Made by a program: the position numbers and the translations under genes. Positions 53,616 to 63,633 of a DNA stretch of 64,000 bases are shown here, in pieces. The DNA is from JANQIV01 sp050117315. GTDB lineage: Bacteria; Bacteroidota; Ignavibacteria; Ignavibacteriales; Melioribacteraceae. Within the stretch, counting starts at the first letter, position 1. The number at the start of each line of letters is the position of its first letter. The notes under the pieces are model-generated. The model was given only the letters and a program-made list of their open reading frames with translations, was not told the DNA's origin and searched no databases. The stretch spans positions 90,195 to 154,194 of the forward strand of contig JASFMY010000002.1 of the NCBI GenBank assembly GCA_050117315.1. The letters are read 5' to 3'.

Positions 53616-55034
53616 ATCGCAAGGCTTCTCATTCGGGAATCCAAAGTACTTCGATATAAAAACGCGTCTGCATTTTTGTGTTCTAAAATAATTTACAACT
53701 GAAAGCAGTTTTTTATTATCGCTTGTAAGTTTGTTTTTTATTCTTTCATCGTCTTCCAATTCCAAAGGTAGATCAGAAATTAATTCCAAATTCTTTTTCT
53801 CAATTTCACCTTCTGTTACACCGTACCTGTCGAGCATAGCAAGCACTGTTTCAACCCTGAAGTCGTTTTTATCTTTAAAGCTCATTTTTTCTCTTATGTA
53901 ATCAACACCCATTGAGTTTACAATTTCAATTTCTGTTTTAAGCATGTCGTAAATTCTTGAGTAGTAATCAGCATCGGGGTTTGCCCACTTTATAAATTCC
54001 ATTTGGGTGTGAATATCCTGCCGGTTGTAAAGCAGTTTGCAGAGAGAGTCTTTGCCGTCGCGTCCGGCTCTTCCTATTTCCTGGTAATAAGATTCAATTG
54101 ATGAAGGAAGCTCTGCATGAATAACAAAGCGGATATCAGGTTTATCAATTCCCATGCCGAAAGCATTTGTTGCAAGAATAATGTTATCAATACCTCTCAA
54201 AAAATTCCTTTGTTTTCTTTTACGTTCAATAGCATGCAGTTTACCGTGATATATTGAATGTTTTATTTTTTTCTTTTCAAGCAGAAGCGAATATCTTTCA
54301 AGTGTTTTGATTAAAGAAAAATATATTATTCCCGGTCCTTTATACTTTTCGATTATTTTTAAGATTTCGTTTAATGTTTCGTTTTCATCAATCACGTCCA
54401 CTGCTTCGAGTCTTAAATTCGGCCTTTGAATTCCCTGGTGAAATATTTTTATATCATCAGGTTTTAACCCGAGTTTATCAATAATATCTTTTTGAACATC
54501 TGGTGTTGCTGTAGCCGTTAATGCAATTGTTAAAGGATTATTAATAATTTCCTTAAACTCTGCAATCCTTGAATAATCCGGTCTGAAGTCATGTCCCCAT
54601 TCGGAAATACAATGTGCTTCGTCAATTGCCAACAGTGAAATGTTAGCTGTTTTTATTTTTTCAACAAATTCTTTTTTGCGAAATCTTTCCGGTGTTACAT
54701 AAAGTAGTTTTATTTTGCCTTCAACAAAATCATTTAATCTTTTTTCGCGTTGGTCCGGTTTAACGGTAGAATTTATAAACTCTGCCGGAATGTTTTTCTT
54801 TTTAAGTGCATCTACCTGGTCCTGCATTAAAGCAATCAAAGGGCTTATAACTATTGTTCCGCCTTCAAATATTAACGCGGGAATTTGATAACAAACCGAT
54901 TTACCTCCTCCGGTAGGCATTAAAACCAGCGAGTGTTTTTTCTCATCAATCAATCGGTTAATTATATCTTTCTGGTTTCCTCTGAAAGAAGAATGATTAA
55001 AATATTCTTTAAGTAATTTAGCCGGATCAGACAT
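53589..55034 (-). CDS. recQ: RecQ-family ATP-dependent DNA helicase
   Basis: 481 aa from ATG 55034 (MSDPAKLLKEYF); an upstream in-frame ATG gives an untypical extension. Motifs: I LMPTGGGKSVCYQIPAL, Ia VISPLIALMQDQV, II AIDEAHCISEWGHDFRPDY, III ALTATAT, IV IIYFSLIKTLERY, V ATNAFGMGIDKPD, VI YYQEIGRAGRDG. The zinc site is CRRVFISKYFGF with CDNCDIC at the extreme C-terminus. It has no HRDC domain, so it is a short RecQ. Convergent with dinB; the last codons are part of the duplicated block. Confidence 0.95.
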   Translation of the reverse strand: MSDPAKLLKEYFNHSSFRGNQKDIINRLIDEKKHSLVLMPTGGGKSVCYQIPALIFEGGTIVISPLIALMQDQVDALKKKNIPAEFINSTVKPDQREKRLNDFVEGKIKLLYVTPERFRKKEFVEKIKTANISLLAIDEAHCISEWGHDFRPDYSRIAEFKEIINNPLTIALTATATPDVQKDIIDKLGLKPDDIKIFHQGIQRPNLRLEAVDVIDENETLNEILKIIEKYKGPGIIYFSLIKTLERYSLLLEKKKIKHSIYHGKLHAIERKRKQRNFLRGIDNIILATNAFGMGIDKPDIRFVIHAELPSSIESYYQEIGRAGRDGKDSLCKLLYNRQDIHTQMEFIKWANPDADYYSRIYDMLKTEIEIVNSMGVDYIREKMSFKDKNDFRVETVLAMLDRYGVTEGEIEKKNLELISDLPLELEDDERIKNKLTSDNKKLLSVVNYFRTQKCRRVFISKYFGFPNEKPCDNCDICNLT

Positions 55035-55140
55035 ATTTTTTGTTTTATAAATATTAAAAAAAATTAGCAAACCAATATAGAAATTATTTCAAAGTATTGT
55101 ACCGGCAATAAAATAGGTTGCATTGTTGTGGTCTAAATTT

Positions 55141-55219
55141 GGTTTCGGATTTTGTTTTTTTTATGAACTCTCTCTTATCTCTCTTACAAAGAGAGAAGTT
55201 CATGGAAAAATCCGAAACC
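55141..55219. repeat. large hairpin, 79 bp, unknown origin
   Basis: GGTTTCGGATTTT pairs with AAAAATCCGAAACC and ATGAACTCTCTC with GAGAGAAGTTCAT (one bulge), leaving an AC-poor loop of about 16 nt. It sits in the 290-bp gap between recQ and tRNA-Leu. It could be a short MITE or a structured RNA; no second copy is in the window. Confidence 0.7.
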
Positions 55220-55363
55220 AATTTATTGTTACTTCACTAATCTTGAACTATTCTTTTGCATTGAATAGTATTGCCGGGTTAATATTAAATTAGAATGGAA
55301 TCAAAAAAAATTTTTTGGGTTATTAAACAATGAAAAAATTTTTTAGATTTAGTAATAAAATTT

Positions 55364-55447
55364 GCCCGGATGGTGGAATTGGTAGACACGCTAGGTTCAG
55401 GGTCTAGTGCTCTTAAGGGCATGGGGGTTCGAATCCCCCTCCGGGTA
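55364..55447 (+). tRNA. tRNA-Leu (anticodon CAG)
   Basis: Acceptor GCCCGGA with TCCGGGT, type II form with a long variable arm (TGCTCTTAAGGGCA), anticodon stem CTAGG/TCTAG with loop TTCAGGG (anticodon CAG), T arm GGGGG-TTCGAAT-CCCCC, discriminator A. CCA not encoded. Confidence 0.96.
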
Positions 55448-55564
55448 CATAAGTAATTGCTACATCAAAGCCTATTATTTAATAGTAAATTTAACTATTA
55501 ATTTCATACCCCTTCCTTTTTTACTTGATGCTTCAAATTAAGAAATGCATGTGGTTTTTTTGAA

Positions 55565-55604
55565 GAAAATAGCGGTCATCTTCCAAGTGATGACCGCTAT
55601 TTTC
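55565..55604. terminator. 16-bp perfect hairpin between tRNA-Leu and the propeller gene
   Basis: GAAAATAGCGGTCATC / GATGACCGCTATTTTC with an 8-nt loop. A and T tracts flank both sides, so it can end transcripts from either direction; on the minus strand it is 30 bp after the 55634-57151 gene. Confidence 0.88.
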
Positions 55605-55633
55605 TTTGTCAAAATTTTATTTGACGGAAGCAA

Positions 55634-57151
55634 TTATTTCAATAATATCATTTTTTTACTTGTTGAATAGCCGTTAACTTCAAGGGTATAAAAATAAATT
55701 CCGCTTGCATGATTAGCAGCATTGAAATCGGTTTTATAACTTCCTGCCTGTAAATTTTCGTTTATCAGTGTAGTTATTTTTTGTCCTATTGAGTTATAAA
55801 TATTTAGTTTAACAAACCCTTCTTCAGGAATACTGAATGATATTGTGGTAGCCGGGTTAAAGGGGTTGGGATAATTCTGTTCCAACATATAAGATATAGG
55901 AATAGCATTTTCAACTTTTTTTACATTAGTAACAAGTTCCGGCAGGTAAGAGTTTGTAGCATAAACATTTCCGCTAACCATTAACCATGAACCGTCGACT
56001 TCACCGGTATTATAACAATATATACCGTCGCCGTCGGTAGGCATAAACAACTTGTTGTCATAAAGTACCGGGGACCCCCATGAAATAGGCCACCATTCAA
56101 ATTCGCCGTCCGGTTTCCCGGTCCAGATTTCATTCCCGGTTTCAGCATCTGCACATACAATCGAATAATCATTGTTTAGTGTATTCTCGTAATAAACTTT
56201 TCCGTCCAATGCGATTACGTAAGGCGTATTGGTTAAACCGCTTCTTCTTGCAGGTTTTTCCCAAATAATATTTCCATTTAGTAAATTAAATGCAACAATG
56301 TTTTGAGAAGTATCCGAGGAAGTTTTTTGTGTACCGGCAAAAACTTTATCTCCCATAATTGCAGGCCCTACGCCATTACCGGTATGGCCTATTAGGTCGC
56401 TTCTCCATAAAATATTTTGAGCTATAACATCAATAGCGTAAACATACTGGGTATCAACATTCCAGTTCCAATCGGGGGTTAAAACCAAATATTCTTTAGA
56501 TTGATAGTTGGTATACGCCATGCCTGTTATAGAATTTTTCTCATCAGGTAAATCAAGCCGCCATGACTGCTGGCCGTCACCAAGAGACAAAACTTCAATC
56601 ATTGCCGAATCTTTTCTTGAAGCAAATAATTTTGTGCCGTTATAGTCAATTAATAAATTTGAGTATTTGCCTGCTTTGCTCCAGACAACGGTTCCGTCAT
56701 CAATTGCCAAACAATAGAGGGTATCGGTACATGCAACAAATATAGTTTTTGAAACGATATCAATTGGTTTTGAAGAGCGGTTAGAAACAGTAACATTCTG
56801 CTTTTGCCAAATAATAGCGCCTGTTTCTGCAGCTAAAGCTAAAAGCCCTTTGTTCGCCGGATCGCTCCAACTATCTCTTGAAATAAATACTTTACCTTCA
56901 AAACCAACCGGACTATCATAAGTGCCGTTTCGGAAGTTAACTGAATCAACCCACAAAATGTCACCCGTAGCTTCATCCAAAGCAGCGAATGCTTTATCTT
57001 GTCCCGCCCAGAATAATTTGTGATCCATAATTAATGGAGTACTCCATGAATACCCGTTAGCAGGTAGTTCATTACTTGATTTTTGCCAAATTAGATTACC
57101 TTGTGCGAAGGTAAATTGAATGATAAAAAAGAAAAGTAAAATATAACGCAT
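55634..57151 (-). CDS. secreted PQQ-type beta-propeller protein with T9SS sorting domain
   Basis: 505 aa. Signal peptide ends FTFAQ. About 18-410 is an eight-bladed PQQ-like propeller with repeated (A/V)LDExTGDILWxDS and GxEIWTGKPDG strands. The last 80 residues are a type A sorting domain: NYPNPFNPATTISFSIPEEG, VKLNIYNSIGQKITTLI, ASGIYFYTLEVNGYSTSKKM. The NYPNPFNP linker marks cargo of the type IX secretion system. No dehydrogenase residues are visible, so it may be a binding scaffold rather than an enzyme. Stands alone, ended by the 16-bp hairpin. Confidence 0.93.
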   Translation of the reverse strand: MRYILLFFFIIQFTFAQGNLIWQKSSNELPANGYSWSTPLIMDHKLFWAGQDKAFAALDEATGDILWVDSVNFRNGTYDSPVGFEGKVFISRDSWSDPANKGLLALAAETGAIIWQKQNVTVSNRSSKPIDIVSKTIFVACTDTLYCLAIDDGTVVWSKAGKYSNLLIDYNGTKLFASRKDSAMIEVLSLGDGQQSWRLDLPDEKNSITGMAYTNYQSKEYLVLTPDWNWNVDTQYVYAIDVIAQNILWRSDLIGHTGNGVGPAIMGDKVFAGTQKTSSDTSQNIVAFNLLNGNIIWEKPARRSGLTNTPYVIALDGKVYYENTLNNDYSIVCADAETGNEIWTGKPDGEFEWWPISWGSPVLYDNKLFMPTDGDGIYCYNTGEVDGSWLMVSGNVYATNSYLPELVTNVKKVENAIPISYMLEQNYPNPFNPATTISFSIPEEGFVKLNIYNSIGQKITTLINENLQAGSYKTDFNAANHASGIYFYTLEVNGYSTSKKMILLK

Positions 57152-57385
57152 TAATCCTCCTGAGATTTATTTAATAGGTTTCTTTTATAATAAATTCATT
57201 TGTTCAATAATTCCCAATCGTTCTTTTGATTAAATACTTTTTTTAAAAAAGGACAAATATAAGCATTATCCTTTTTGAAAAAAATTATTGCATCCCCGAA
57301 GTGATTATTATCACTTTAGGTAATCTGATGAAAATTATTAAATTATTGTTAATCTTAAGGATGGAAGTGACAAAGTATAGAATCT

Positions 57386-58141
57386 TTATTTATTTAACCA
57401 CTCTTTAACACTTGAAACTTTTTCGCGGCTAACTATAATTACTTTTTCGAAAGGAATAGTAAAAATTATTTTTAGCCTGTTTCCGGGGTAGTTTACCATT
57501 GATTTGATGTAATTAATATTTATTATGTTTTGCCTGTTAACCCTAAAAAATTGTTCAGAGTCCAAACTTTTTTCCAGCTCATCTAAAAAAATATCTATTA
57601 TATAAGTTTTGCCTTCATAGTCGCAAAGGTAAACAAGCTGGTTTTCAATTCTGAAACAAACTATATCATCGACCGAAATTGATTTATATTGTTTGCCATG
57701 TTTAACTAAGAACCTGGTTTTAAAGTTTTTCCTTGCTCCCTTCAAACTTTCAAGCAAGTTATTTATATTATTATCATTTGAGAATTTTCTTTTAAGCGAG
57801 TTATACTTATTTATACTTTTCTTTAACTCCTGGGAGTCAATGGGTTTTAACAAATAATCAATACTGTTTACTTTAAATGCCTTTATTGCATATTCATCGT
57901 AAGCCGTAGTAAAAATAATGGGAATATCAACATTAACTGTATCGAATATTTCAAAACAAATTCCATCCGAAAGCTGAACATCCATAAATATAAGGTCAGC
58001 GCTGTTGTTTGATAAATAACTTATACTTTCATCAACATTTTCCAGTATTGTTTCAACGACAATTGAATCATCAATTTCGTTTAACATTTTTTTTAGTCTT
58101 TTAGCATTAGACTTCTCGTCTTCAATTATTATTACTTTCAT
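57386..58141 (-). CDS. LytTR-family response regulator
   Basis: 251 aa from ATG 58141 (MKVIIIEDEKSNAKR), within the end of the kinase gene (20-bp overlap). Receiver domain about 1-115: acidic pair in IIIEDE, phospho-acceptor Asp in LIFMDVQLSDG, Thr in IIFTTAYDEYA, Lys in DYLLKPID. LytTR DNA-binding domain about 145-250 (RFLVKHGKQYKSISVDDIVC, FFRVNRQNIININYIKSMVN). The cognate of the kinase gene before it and last in a four-gene operon with a TonB receptor. Confidence 0.93.
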   Translation of the reverse strand: MKVIIIEDEKSNAKRLKKMLNEIDDSIVVETILENVDESISYLSNNSADLIFMDVQLSDGICFEIFDTVNVDIPIIFTTAYDEYAIKAFKVNSIDYLLKPIDSQELKKSINKYNSLKRKFSNDNNINNLLESLKGARKNFKTRFLVKHGKQYKSISVDDIVCFRIENQLVYLCDYEGKTYIIDIFLDELEKSLDSEQFFRVNRQNIININYIKSMVNYPGNRLKIIFTIPFEKVIIVSREKVSSVKEWLNK

Positions 58142-59978
58142 CGGATTTCTCATTTTTTATTAAAGGAATACTCACCTTAAATTTATTTGCGCTTTTTTCT
58201 ATTTTAACTTTTTTGCCGGTAAAGAAACTATAACGATCTTTAATATTTTCAAGTCCTATTCCTGTTGATTGTTCCAAAGTGGTTCTCGGTTGAAAGGAGT
58301 TTTCAACCACCAGGTAATTTGAATCTGTATCTACAAAAATGAACAACCTAAGGGGCTTTTTATATGAAATAGAATTATGTTTTATCACATTTTCTACCAA
58401 TATCTGAAGACTTAAAGGAACAATGATTTTAGATAAATATTTTTCGGGGATTTGAATATCAATAATTATCCCTTCCTGAAATCTTTTTTTGATTAAAAAA
58501 AAGTATGAATCAATAAATATCAGTTCTTCTCTAAGCTCAACCAGTTTTTTATCTTTGCTTTGAAGCACGTACCTGTAAACCCTTGATAACTGCTGAACAT
58601 AATCGATTGCCGTATTTTGATCTTCTTCAATAGCAGTAATTAAGTTGCTGAATGTATTAAATAAAAAATGCGGGTTAACCTGGTTTTTAAGCGCCTCGTA
58701 TTGCGACTCCAAATACTCTTCTTTTAATTTGAATAACTCCAGGTCCTGTTCTTTTAATTTCAGTTTATATTCTTCTGCTTGTGTTATTCTCCTTTTATAA
58801 TACTGTACAACCATTTGTATAAACCCGAAAAGGAAAATTAAATTACCGTAAGGGAAAAGCTCCAAGCCCATATAAGAATCATCCCAAAACTGCGATACTA
58901 CCACATCTGATAAAGCAAAGAGGATATAAATAAGTGTCGGTATAATCATCGGCTTTGCATTTTCTTGCCTGTGAAATCGTGATACAAAAAAAACTACAAT
59001 AACCAGTATTAATTCAATAATAAGCAGCAGCAAGGAAATTATATATACGACTAGTATATAACCAAGGTTTATTAGAACAATAGTGAATAATATTAAGGAT
59101 ACAACTATTTGAAATTGCCAGATCCTTCTAATTAAAGACTTCCATCCTTTTCCAAAAACATGTTCCAGCGTTAAACAGTAAAGAATCGGTAAGCTACAGA
59201 ATATAAAAAAGGATATAAGTGAAACCAAGGTTAAGGTTATATCAAATGTTATAGATGATAAAAAAATTGTAAGTTCGTCGGTGGCAAAAAAATCCAATCC
59301 CGTTACAAAGGTTAACAGCCCTAAAAATAATAGGGGGTATATTTTTTCTTTGTAGGTTTTAAAGAAAAGGAAAATTGATAAACACCCGAAAAAAAACAAA
59401 ATTGATCCAAAGAACACATCCCAAATATTACTTAAAAGCAGTTCTTGATTTTTTCCTTCTGCTAATTCAATAAGTGATTCCAGTGAGCCGAGAAAAAACA
59501 ATTCGACTCTATCTGCTTCTATTAAATTTTCTATATTGAGACTTACAAGAATATTTTTGTTTTGATAATCTTTTTGTATGGGAATAATGAAGGATCGTTT
59601 GCTGCTTTTTTTTTCGGGATATTTTTCCTGGTAATCAAAGATTTTTTTACTGTCTAAAAAAATGTGCAAACTATTTAAGAAGCCGTGAATATACAGCGCA
59701 GGATTTGTAAAAGTTGTATCGGGCAGTTTAATGATTACCCATATTTGTTTATAGTTGGTAAATTCAAAAGCATCAATTGAATCTAAACCGAACCATTTTG
59801 AACTATCAATTTTTTTGCTGAATAAAGGATGGATTATATCCGGGTTAAGCGGTTCTTTTTCAAGCCGGTACAAAACTTCTTTTTCATTAAAAACGGAAAC
59901 GGTATCAAGCTCTTGCGATCGTAGCACAAGAGCCGATACGAAAAAGACTAAAATAGGTACATATAAATTTTTCATCAT
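58122..59978 (-). CDS. LytS-type histidine kinase with 7TM sensor domain
   Basis: 618 aa. Signal peptide, an extracytoplasmic beta domain (about 25-180, DISMED2-like: KIDSSKWFGLDSID, YIHGFLNSLHIFLDSKKIFD), seven membrane segments about 185-395, a coiled-coil linker (EEYKLKLKEQDLELFKLKEE) and a His_kinase domain: NQVNPHFLFNTFSNLI with the phospho-acceptor His, the N-box LVENVIKHNS and GIGLENIKDRY. 7TMR-DISM kinases sense small ligands such as carbohydrates. Overlaps DUF4249 (ATGA) and the response regulator. Confidence 0.9.
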   Translation of the reverse strand: MMKNLYVPILVFFVSALVLRSQELDTVSVFNEKEVLYRLEKEPLNPDIIHPLFSKKIDSSKWFGLDSIDAFEFTNYKQIWVIIKLPDTTFTNPALYIHGFLNSLHIFLDSKKIFDYQEKYPEKKSSKRSFIIPIQKDYQNKNILVSLNIENLIEADRVELFFLGSLESLIELAEGKNQELLLSNIWDVFFGSILFFFGCLSIFLFFKTYKEKIYPLLFLGLLTFVTGLDFFATDELTIFLSSITFDITLTLVSLISFFIFCSLPILYCLTLEHVFGKGWKSLIRRIWQFQIVVSLILFTIVLINLGYILVVYIISLLLLIIELILVIVVFFVSRFHRQENAKPMIIPTLIYILFALSDVVVSQFWDDSYMGLELFPYGNLIFLFGFIQMVVQYYKRRITQAEEYKLKLKEQDLELFKLKEEYLESQYEALKNQVNPHFLFNTFSNLITAIEEDQNTAIDYVQQLSRVYRYVLQSKDKKLVELREELIFIDSYFFLIKKRFQEGIIIDIQIPEKYLSKIIVPLSLQILVENVIKHNSISYKKPLRLFIFVDTDSNYLVVENSFQPRTTLEQSTGIGLENIKDRYSFFTGKKVKIEKSANKFKVSIPLIKNEKSDESNNN

Positions 59979-60844
59979 TTTACAATTTCAAAAAAAACAG
60001 TGTCTTTTACAACCCCTGTAAATACACCGATTCCGTCTCCCTCCAAATTAAATTGAGGCAAATTAAAATTCCCGTCAGCTTCTTGAAGATTTTCGGTTGT
60101 CAGCAGATACTTTTTAAATTCTTCATTGCCAGTATACATTATTAATCTATACTTACTGTAAAAATAAGTATAGTAATCGTAGATAGGCAGTTCCAGCGGC
60201 TGGGCTGTATCACTTAGTATTTCCAGGTAATAGTCGGATATAAATTTAATCTCGTTATAAATATCCTTAAAGTCGTTTTTTTCAATTTCGGAATAATAGG
60301 CATTATCCTGTATAAAATCATTGAAGTGTGCCTGTAACGGAATTATAGATAATGCATAAAATGTCGTAGTGGGTGAAGTTGTGATATTGAATTCCCCGAT
60401 GTAATTTGTATAATGTTTCTCACCTAAATCATCTTCTATTATTTTAAACCCTTCCCCGGGAGTTGTTGTCTCGCCTTTCGTGTAAAGTGTTTTACCGTCA
60501 ACTGATGCTGAGGCTTCCAGAATATAATTCTTGTTGAATTCGATATTTAATTCTTCAGAATAATATGATTTTGTTTCTTCATCAAATGATAATTCAATCC
60601 CGTTTATTTTTACTTCGGCTTCGTCGTCAAAAGGATTTAAGTACAGCTCATTTGAGTCAACCGTTGTATTTATTGCGAGATTTCTTTTTAGATAAATATT
60701 TTTGACCGGTTCTTCCGGCGATATATATGCTTCAATTACTAACTTCGGTTCGTAACTTATTTCTTCAATATCAACAACCGGATCCTCACATGAGACAATT
60801 AAAAATACAGTTAATAACAAACTAATACTAAAAAATTTTTTCAT
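59975..60844 (-). CDS. DUF4249 lipoprotein, partner of the TonB receptor
   Basis: 289 aa. Lipobox IVSC (Cys19). KLVIEAYISPEEPVKNIYLK, INGIELSFDEETKSYYSEEL, LEASASVDGKTLYTKGETTT show the DUF4249 fold. The gene lies 13 bp behind the receptor gene, the usual order in Bacteroidota, and probably encodes its surface lipoprotein partner. Its end overlaps the kinase start. Shorter than many family members (about 350-400 aa). Confidence 0.87.
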   Translation of the reverse strand: MKKFFSISLLLTVFLIVSCEDPVVDIEEISYEPKLVIEAYISPEEPVKNIYLKRNLAINTTVDSNELYLNPFDDEAEVKINGIELSFDEETKSYYSEELNIEFNKNYILEASASVDGKTLYTKGETTTPGEGFKIIEDDLGEKHYTNYIGEFNITTSPTTTFYALSIIPLQAHFNDFIQDNAYYSEIEKNDFKDIYNEIKFISDYYLEILSDTAQPLELPIYDYYTYFYSKYRLIMYTGNEEFKKYLLTTENLQEADGNFNLPQFNLEGDGIGVFTGVVKDTVFFEIVK

Positions 60845-60857
60845 CTTTTCCCCCGAA

Positions 60858-63200
60858 TTAAAATTTTATTTGAACGCCTAAACTTGGAATAATAGGCAGC
60901 ATTCCTATTGTATCTATTTTTTGTGTTGTCTTGCCGTCAACATCTTCCTGCAGGTAATCTATGTACCAAACATTTTTTCTATTGGTTAAATTATAGATTT
61001 GCAAATACGTTGATAAAGACCAACCGTTGAAGTTAAATTCTCTTGTAATGCTTGCGTCAACCCTAATATAAGCCGGTAAACGATAAGAATTAAAGTTAGC
61101 AGGCATTAGTTTATAGCCCGGGTCAGATTCAAGTTCTCTCGATATTCCGTTCCAATCAGGCATTGTATTTAAGTAATACGATGATGCCGGAACAGAAATC
61201 GGTTGGCCTGTTGAGTAAACGAAATTCAAACTAAACAGCCAGCGGTTTTTGTGTTTTACATATGACTTGCCGCTAAGTTCATTCCAGATATTATCCCAAT
61301 CAACATTGAATACGCCGTTTATCGTGACTGTTCTGTCATGCCTTGGTATAAAATAATTTCCCCTGTTTAATGTGGGATATTTTAGATTTGTCCGTGCATA
61401 TTCTGCGGATAACCAGCCTGTAACAGCGCCCATATTTTTCTTGAGCAATAATTCAGCGCCGAATGATTCGCCTTTTCCGGTTAAGAATAAATGATTTGTT
61501 GAGTTATATAGCGGGAACCCGTTTTCATCATAATCATTCGTTTCAACCTCTAACCCGTACCAGGGATTATACATACTAATATTTTCATACTGCTTATAAT
61601 AAGTTTCCAGCTCTACTTCAAATTCCCGGCCGAAACTTTTTTGATAACCCAAAATGTAATGGTAAGCTTTTGATTCGGGATTGTATTTATCGGCAGCCAT
61701 CCAAATAGCTGTCATAAAAAAACGTGGAATTCTGTTTAAATATTGATGAAATATTCCTGTAGAAAATTTAAGATTACTGCTTTCAGACAACCTGTATTTT
61801 GCCGAAAACCTTGGTGAAAAATTACTAATGGTAGTATCCGAACTATAAAAATTTGTTCTTACTCCCAGTTCTAATTCTAATCCGTCGGTTGGTTTCAATA
61901 ATGATGAAACATACAAAGCAGACAGAGTGTTTTTTTTGTTATTAAATATTTTACCGGTTTTGGAGCTGAACTCATATTTTTCCCGGAGGAATTTTTGTTC
62001 GCCGCCGAGTTTTAATGTAAACGAGTTTGACCCGTAATATTCTAGAGCTCCTTTGAGTGTTACGTCATCCACACCGTTATCTTCGTACTGTTGAAACTTA
62101 TTAAAATCAAAGTCTGATCTGAATTCGCTGCCGGTAACCCAAAAACTTGAAAACAATTTTGAACCGAAAATATGCTTCCAGTTCAAACTTCCTGTTATAT
62201 TTCGCCAGTTGTAGAAAAACTGGACCCCGTTTGAAGTCTTTTTGTTTTTGAAATCCAAATTATCTTTACTGTTGAAAAAACTTATCGATACCTGATCTTT
62301 TGAAGTAGGTTCAAGATATGCTTTCAAATTTCCGTCGTAGAAATAGTAATCCGGTATATCGTCTTCAATTTTTGAAAGCGTTTGGTCAATATAGGTTCTT
62401 CTAAAAGAACCTGAAATAGAACCAATCCCCCCGATCGGTCCTTGAAAAGTTGCAGCACCTGCAATAAGACTTATATTAATATCGCCTTCATATTTTTTCC
62501 TGTTGCCGTCAAGGTTAATTACATTTAATACGCTTGATAGTCTACCCCCGTACTCGGGGCTGAAACCGCCCTTGTAAAGTTCAACTTTTTTTATGGCGGC
62601 AGTATTAAAAGTCGAAAAAATTCCGAAAGCGTGTTCCGGGTTATAAACATCGGTGCCGTCAACTAAATATAAATTTTGGTCCGCTGTTCCGCCTCTTATG
62701 TTCAATGCGGAGGAGAAGTCGGAGACGGATGAAACACCGGGTAAAGTTTGTAAAGCTCTTAGTAAATCGGCTTCTATAAATCTTGGTATTTGGTTAACCT
62801 CGGTCGGTGTCATTTCAACTGTAGATACATTTTTGGCAAATAAATTTTCAATCTTGTTATCAGACTCGGCTTTAACAACAACTTCGTCGGTTTCAAGAGA
62901 AGCTTGCGATAAATATACTTTTAACAAACCTTCGTCGGCAGGTAATGATATTTCAATATTTTTAGGATTATAACCGACATAACTAACCGATAATTCATAC
63001 CTGCCGTTGGGGATTTTACTGATAACAAAATACCCGCTTACATTTGTACTGGCTCCTATTTCCAGTTGCTTGATAAAAACATTTGCACCGATTAATGATT
63101 CACCGTTTGATTCGTCATAAACATATCCGGTTAATGTATTTTGTGCAAAAATTTCCATCGATATCATGAATAACATTGTAATAATAATTTTAGGATACAT
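60858..63200 (-). CDS. TonB-dependent outer-membrane receptor
   Basis: 780 aa. Signal peptide (EIFAQ), a carboxypeptidase-like beta-sandwich (about 21-105: LTGYVYDESNGESLIGANVF, YELSVSYVGYNPK), a plug domain (about 115-230: VNQIPRFIEADLLRALQTLP, LNIRGGTADQNLYLVDGTDV) and a 22-strand barrel ending NVWYIDYLQEDVDG ... IIPSLGVQIKF with terminal Phe. No obvious C-terminal cofactor motif. It is the first gene of an operon with its lipoprotein partner, a kinase and a LytTR regulator, so uptake is probably tied to sensing of the same compound. Confidence 0.93.
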   Translation of the reverse strand: MYPKIIITMLFMISMEIFAQNTLTGYVYDESNGESLIGANVFIKQLEIGASTNVSGYFVISKIPNGRYELSVSYVGYNPKNIEISLPADEGLLKVYLSQASLETDEVVVKAESDNKIENLFAKNVSTVEMTPTEVNQIPRFIEADLLRALQTLPGVSSVSDFSSALNIRGGTADQNLYLVDGTDVYNPEHAFGIFSTFNTAAIKKVELYKGGFSPEYGGRLSSVLNVINLDGNRKKYEGDINISLIAGAATFQGPIGGIGSISGSFRRTYIDQTLSKIEDDIPDYYFYDGNLKAYLEPTSKDQVSISFFNSKDNLDFKNKKTSNGVQFFYNWRNITGSLNWKHIFGSKLFSSFWVTGSEFRSDFDFNKFQQYEDNGVDDVTLKGALEYYGSNSFTLKLGGEQKFLREKYEFSSKTGKIFNNKKNTLSALYVSSLLKPTDGLELELGVRTNFYSSDTTISNFSPRFSAKYRLSESSNLKFSTGIFHQYLNRIPRFFMTAIWMAADKYNPESKAYHYILGYQKSFGREFEVELETYYKQYENISMYNPWYGLEVETNDYDENGFPLYNSTNHLFLTGKGESFGAELLLKKNMGAVTGWLSAEYARTNLKYPTLNRGNYFIPRHDRTVTINGVFNVDWDNIWNELSGKSYVKHKNRWLFSLNFVYSTGQPISVPASSYYLNTMPDWNGISRELESDPGYKLMPANFNSYRLPAYIRVDASITREFNFNGWSLSTYLQIYNLTNRKNVWYIDYLQEDVDGKTTQKIDTIGMLPIIPSLGVQIKF

Positions 63201-63484
63201 TTTTCTCCTTGTTTTCTATAATTTGCCTGCAAAGCTAACACCGGTTTTTAATTGAGAAAAGCAGATTAAATTAAGCTGCAAAAATGAATCACTGAAGTGT
63301 TATAAATGCCGGTTTAACTGTAGATTTTACTTTGGTTTGATTAGGTTTTAAAAACGTTTCGCTGTTAAATAGATAGTTTGATAAAACATATATGGAGTGG
63401 CACTAAATAAATCATTAAGTGAAAATTCTGGGAAGTGAGAGTTTATTTTAGAGATGTTTAGCTAGTGTTATGTCAACAATGAAG
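63201..63484. other. leader of the TonB operon and adjoining spacer
   Basis: AT-rich sequence with no open frame. It must carry the promoter of the minus-strand TonB operon, but no clear -35/-10 pair stands out to me. Confidence 0.4.
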
Positions 63485-63609
63485 TGCCGTGTCATTCCCG
63501 AATTCCGCCGCGACGGATTATCGGGAAATCCAAAATTAGGAGATTCCCGCTTAATACGTGCGGGAATGACATAGTATAAGTCAAAATTGTAGATTCCGGC
63601 CTGTCCGCC
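63485..63609 (-). repeat. dispersed repeat, right copy (inverted to 343-465)
   Basis: TGCCGTGTCATTCCCGAATT, GAGATTCCCGCTTAATACGT and GTAGATTCCGGCCTGTCCGC correspond in reverse complement to the left copy. The copies differ at scattered positions and in the middle (AATTATAAAAGT versus CTAATTTT), so they are old. Confidence 0.8.
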
Positions 63610-63633
63610 GTATCCCGACACGTCGCATAGGCG

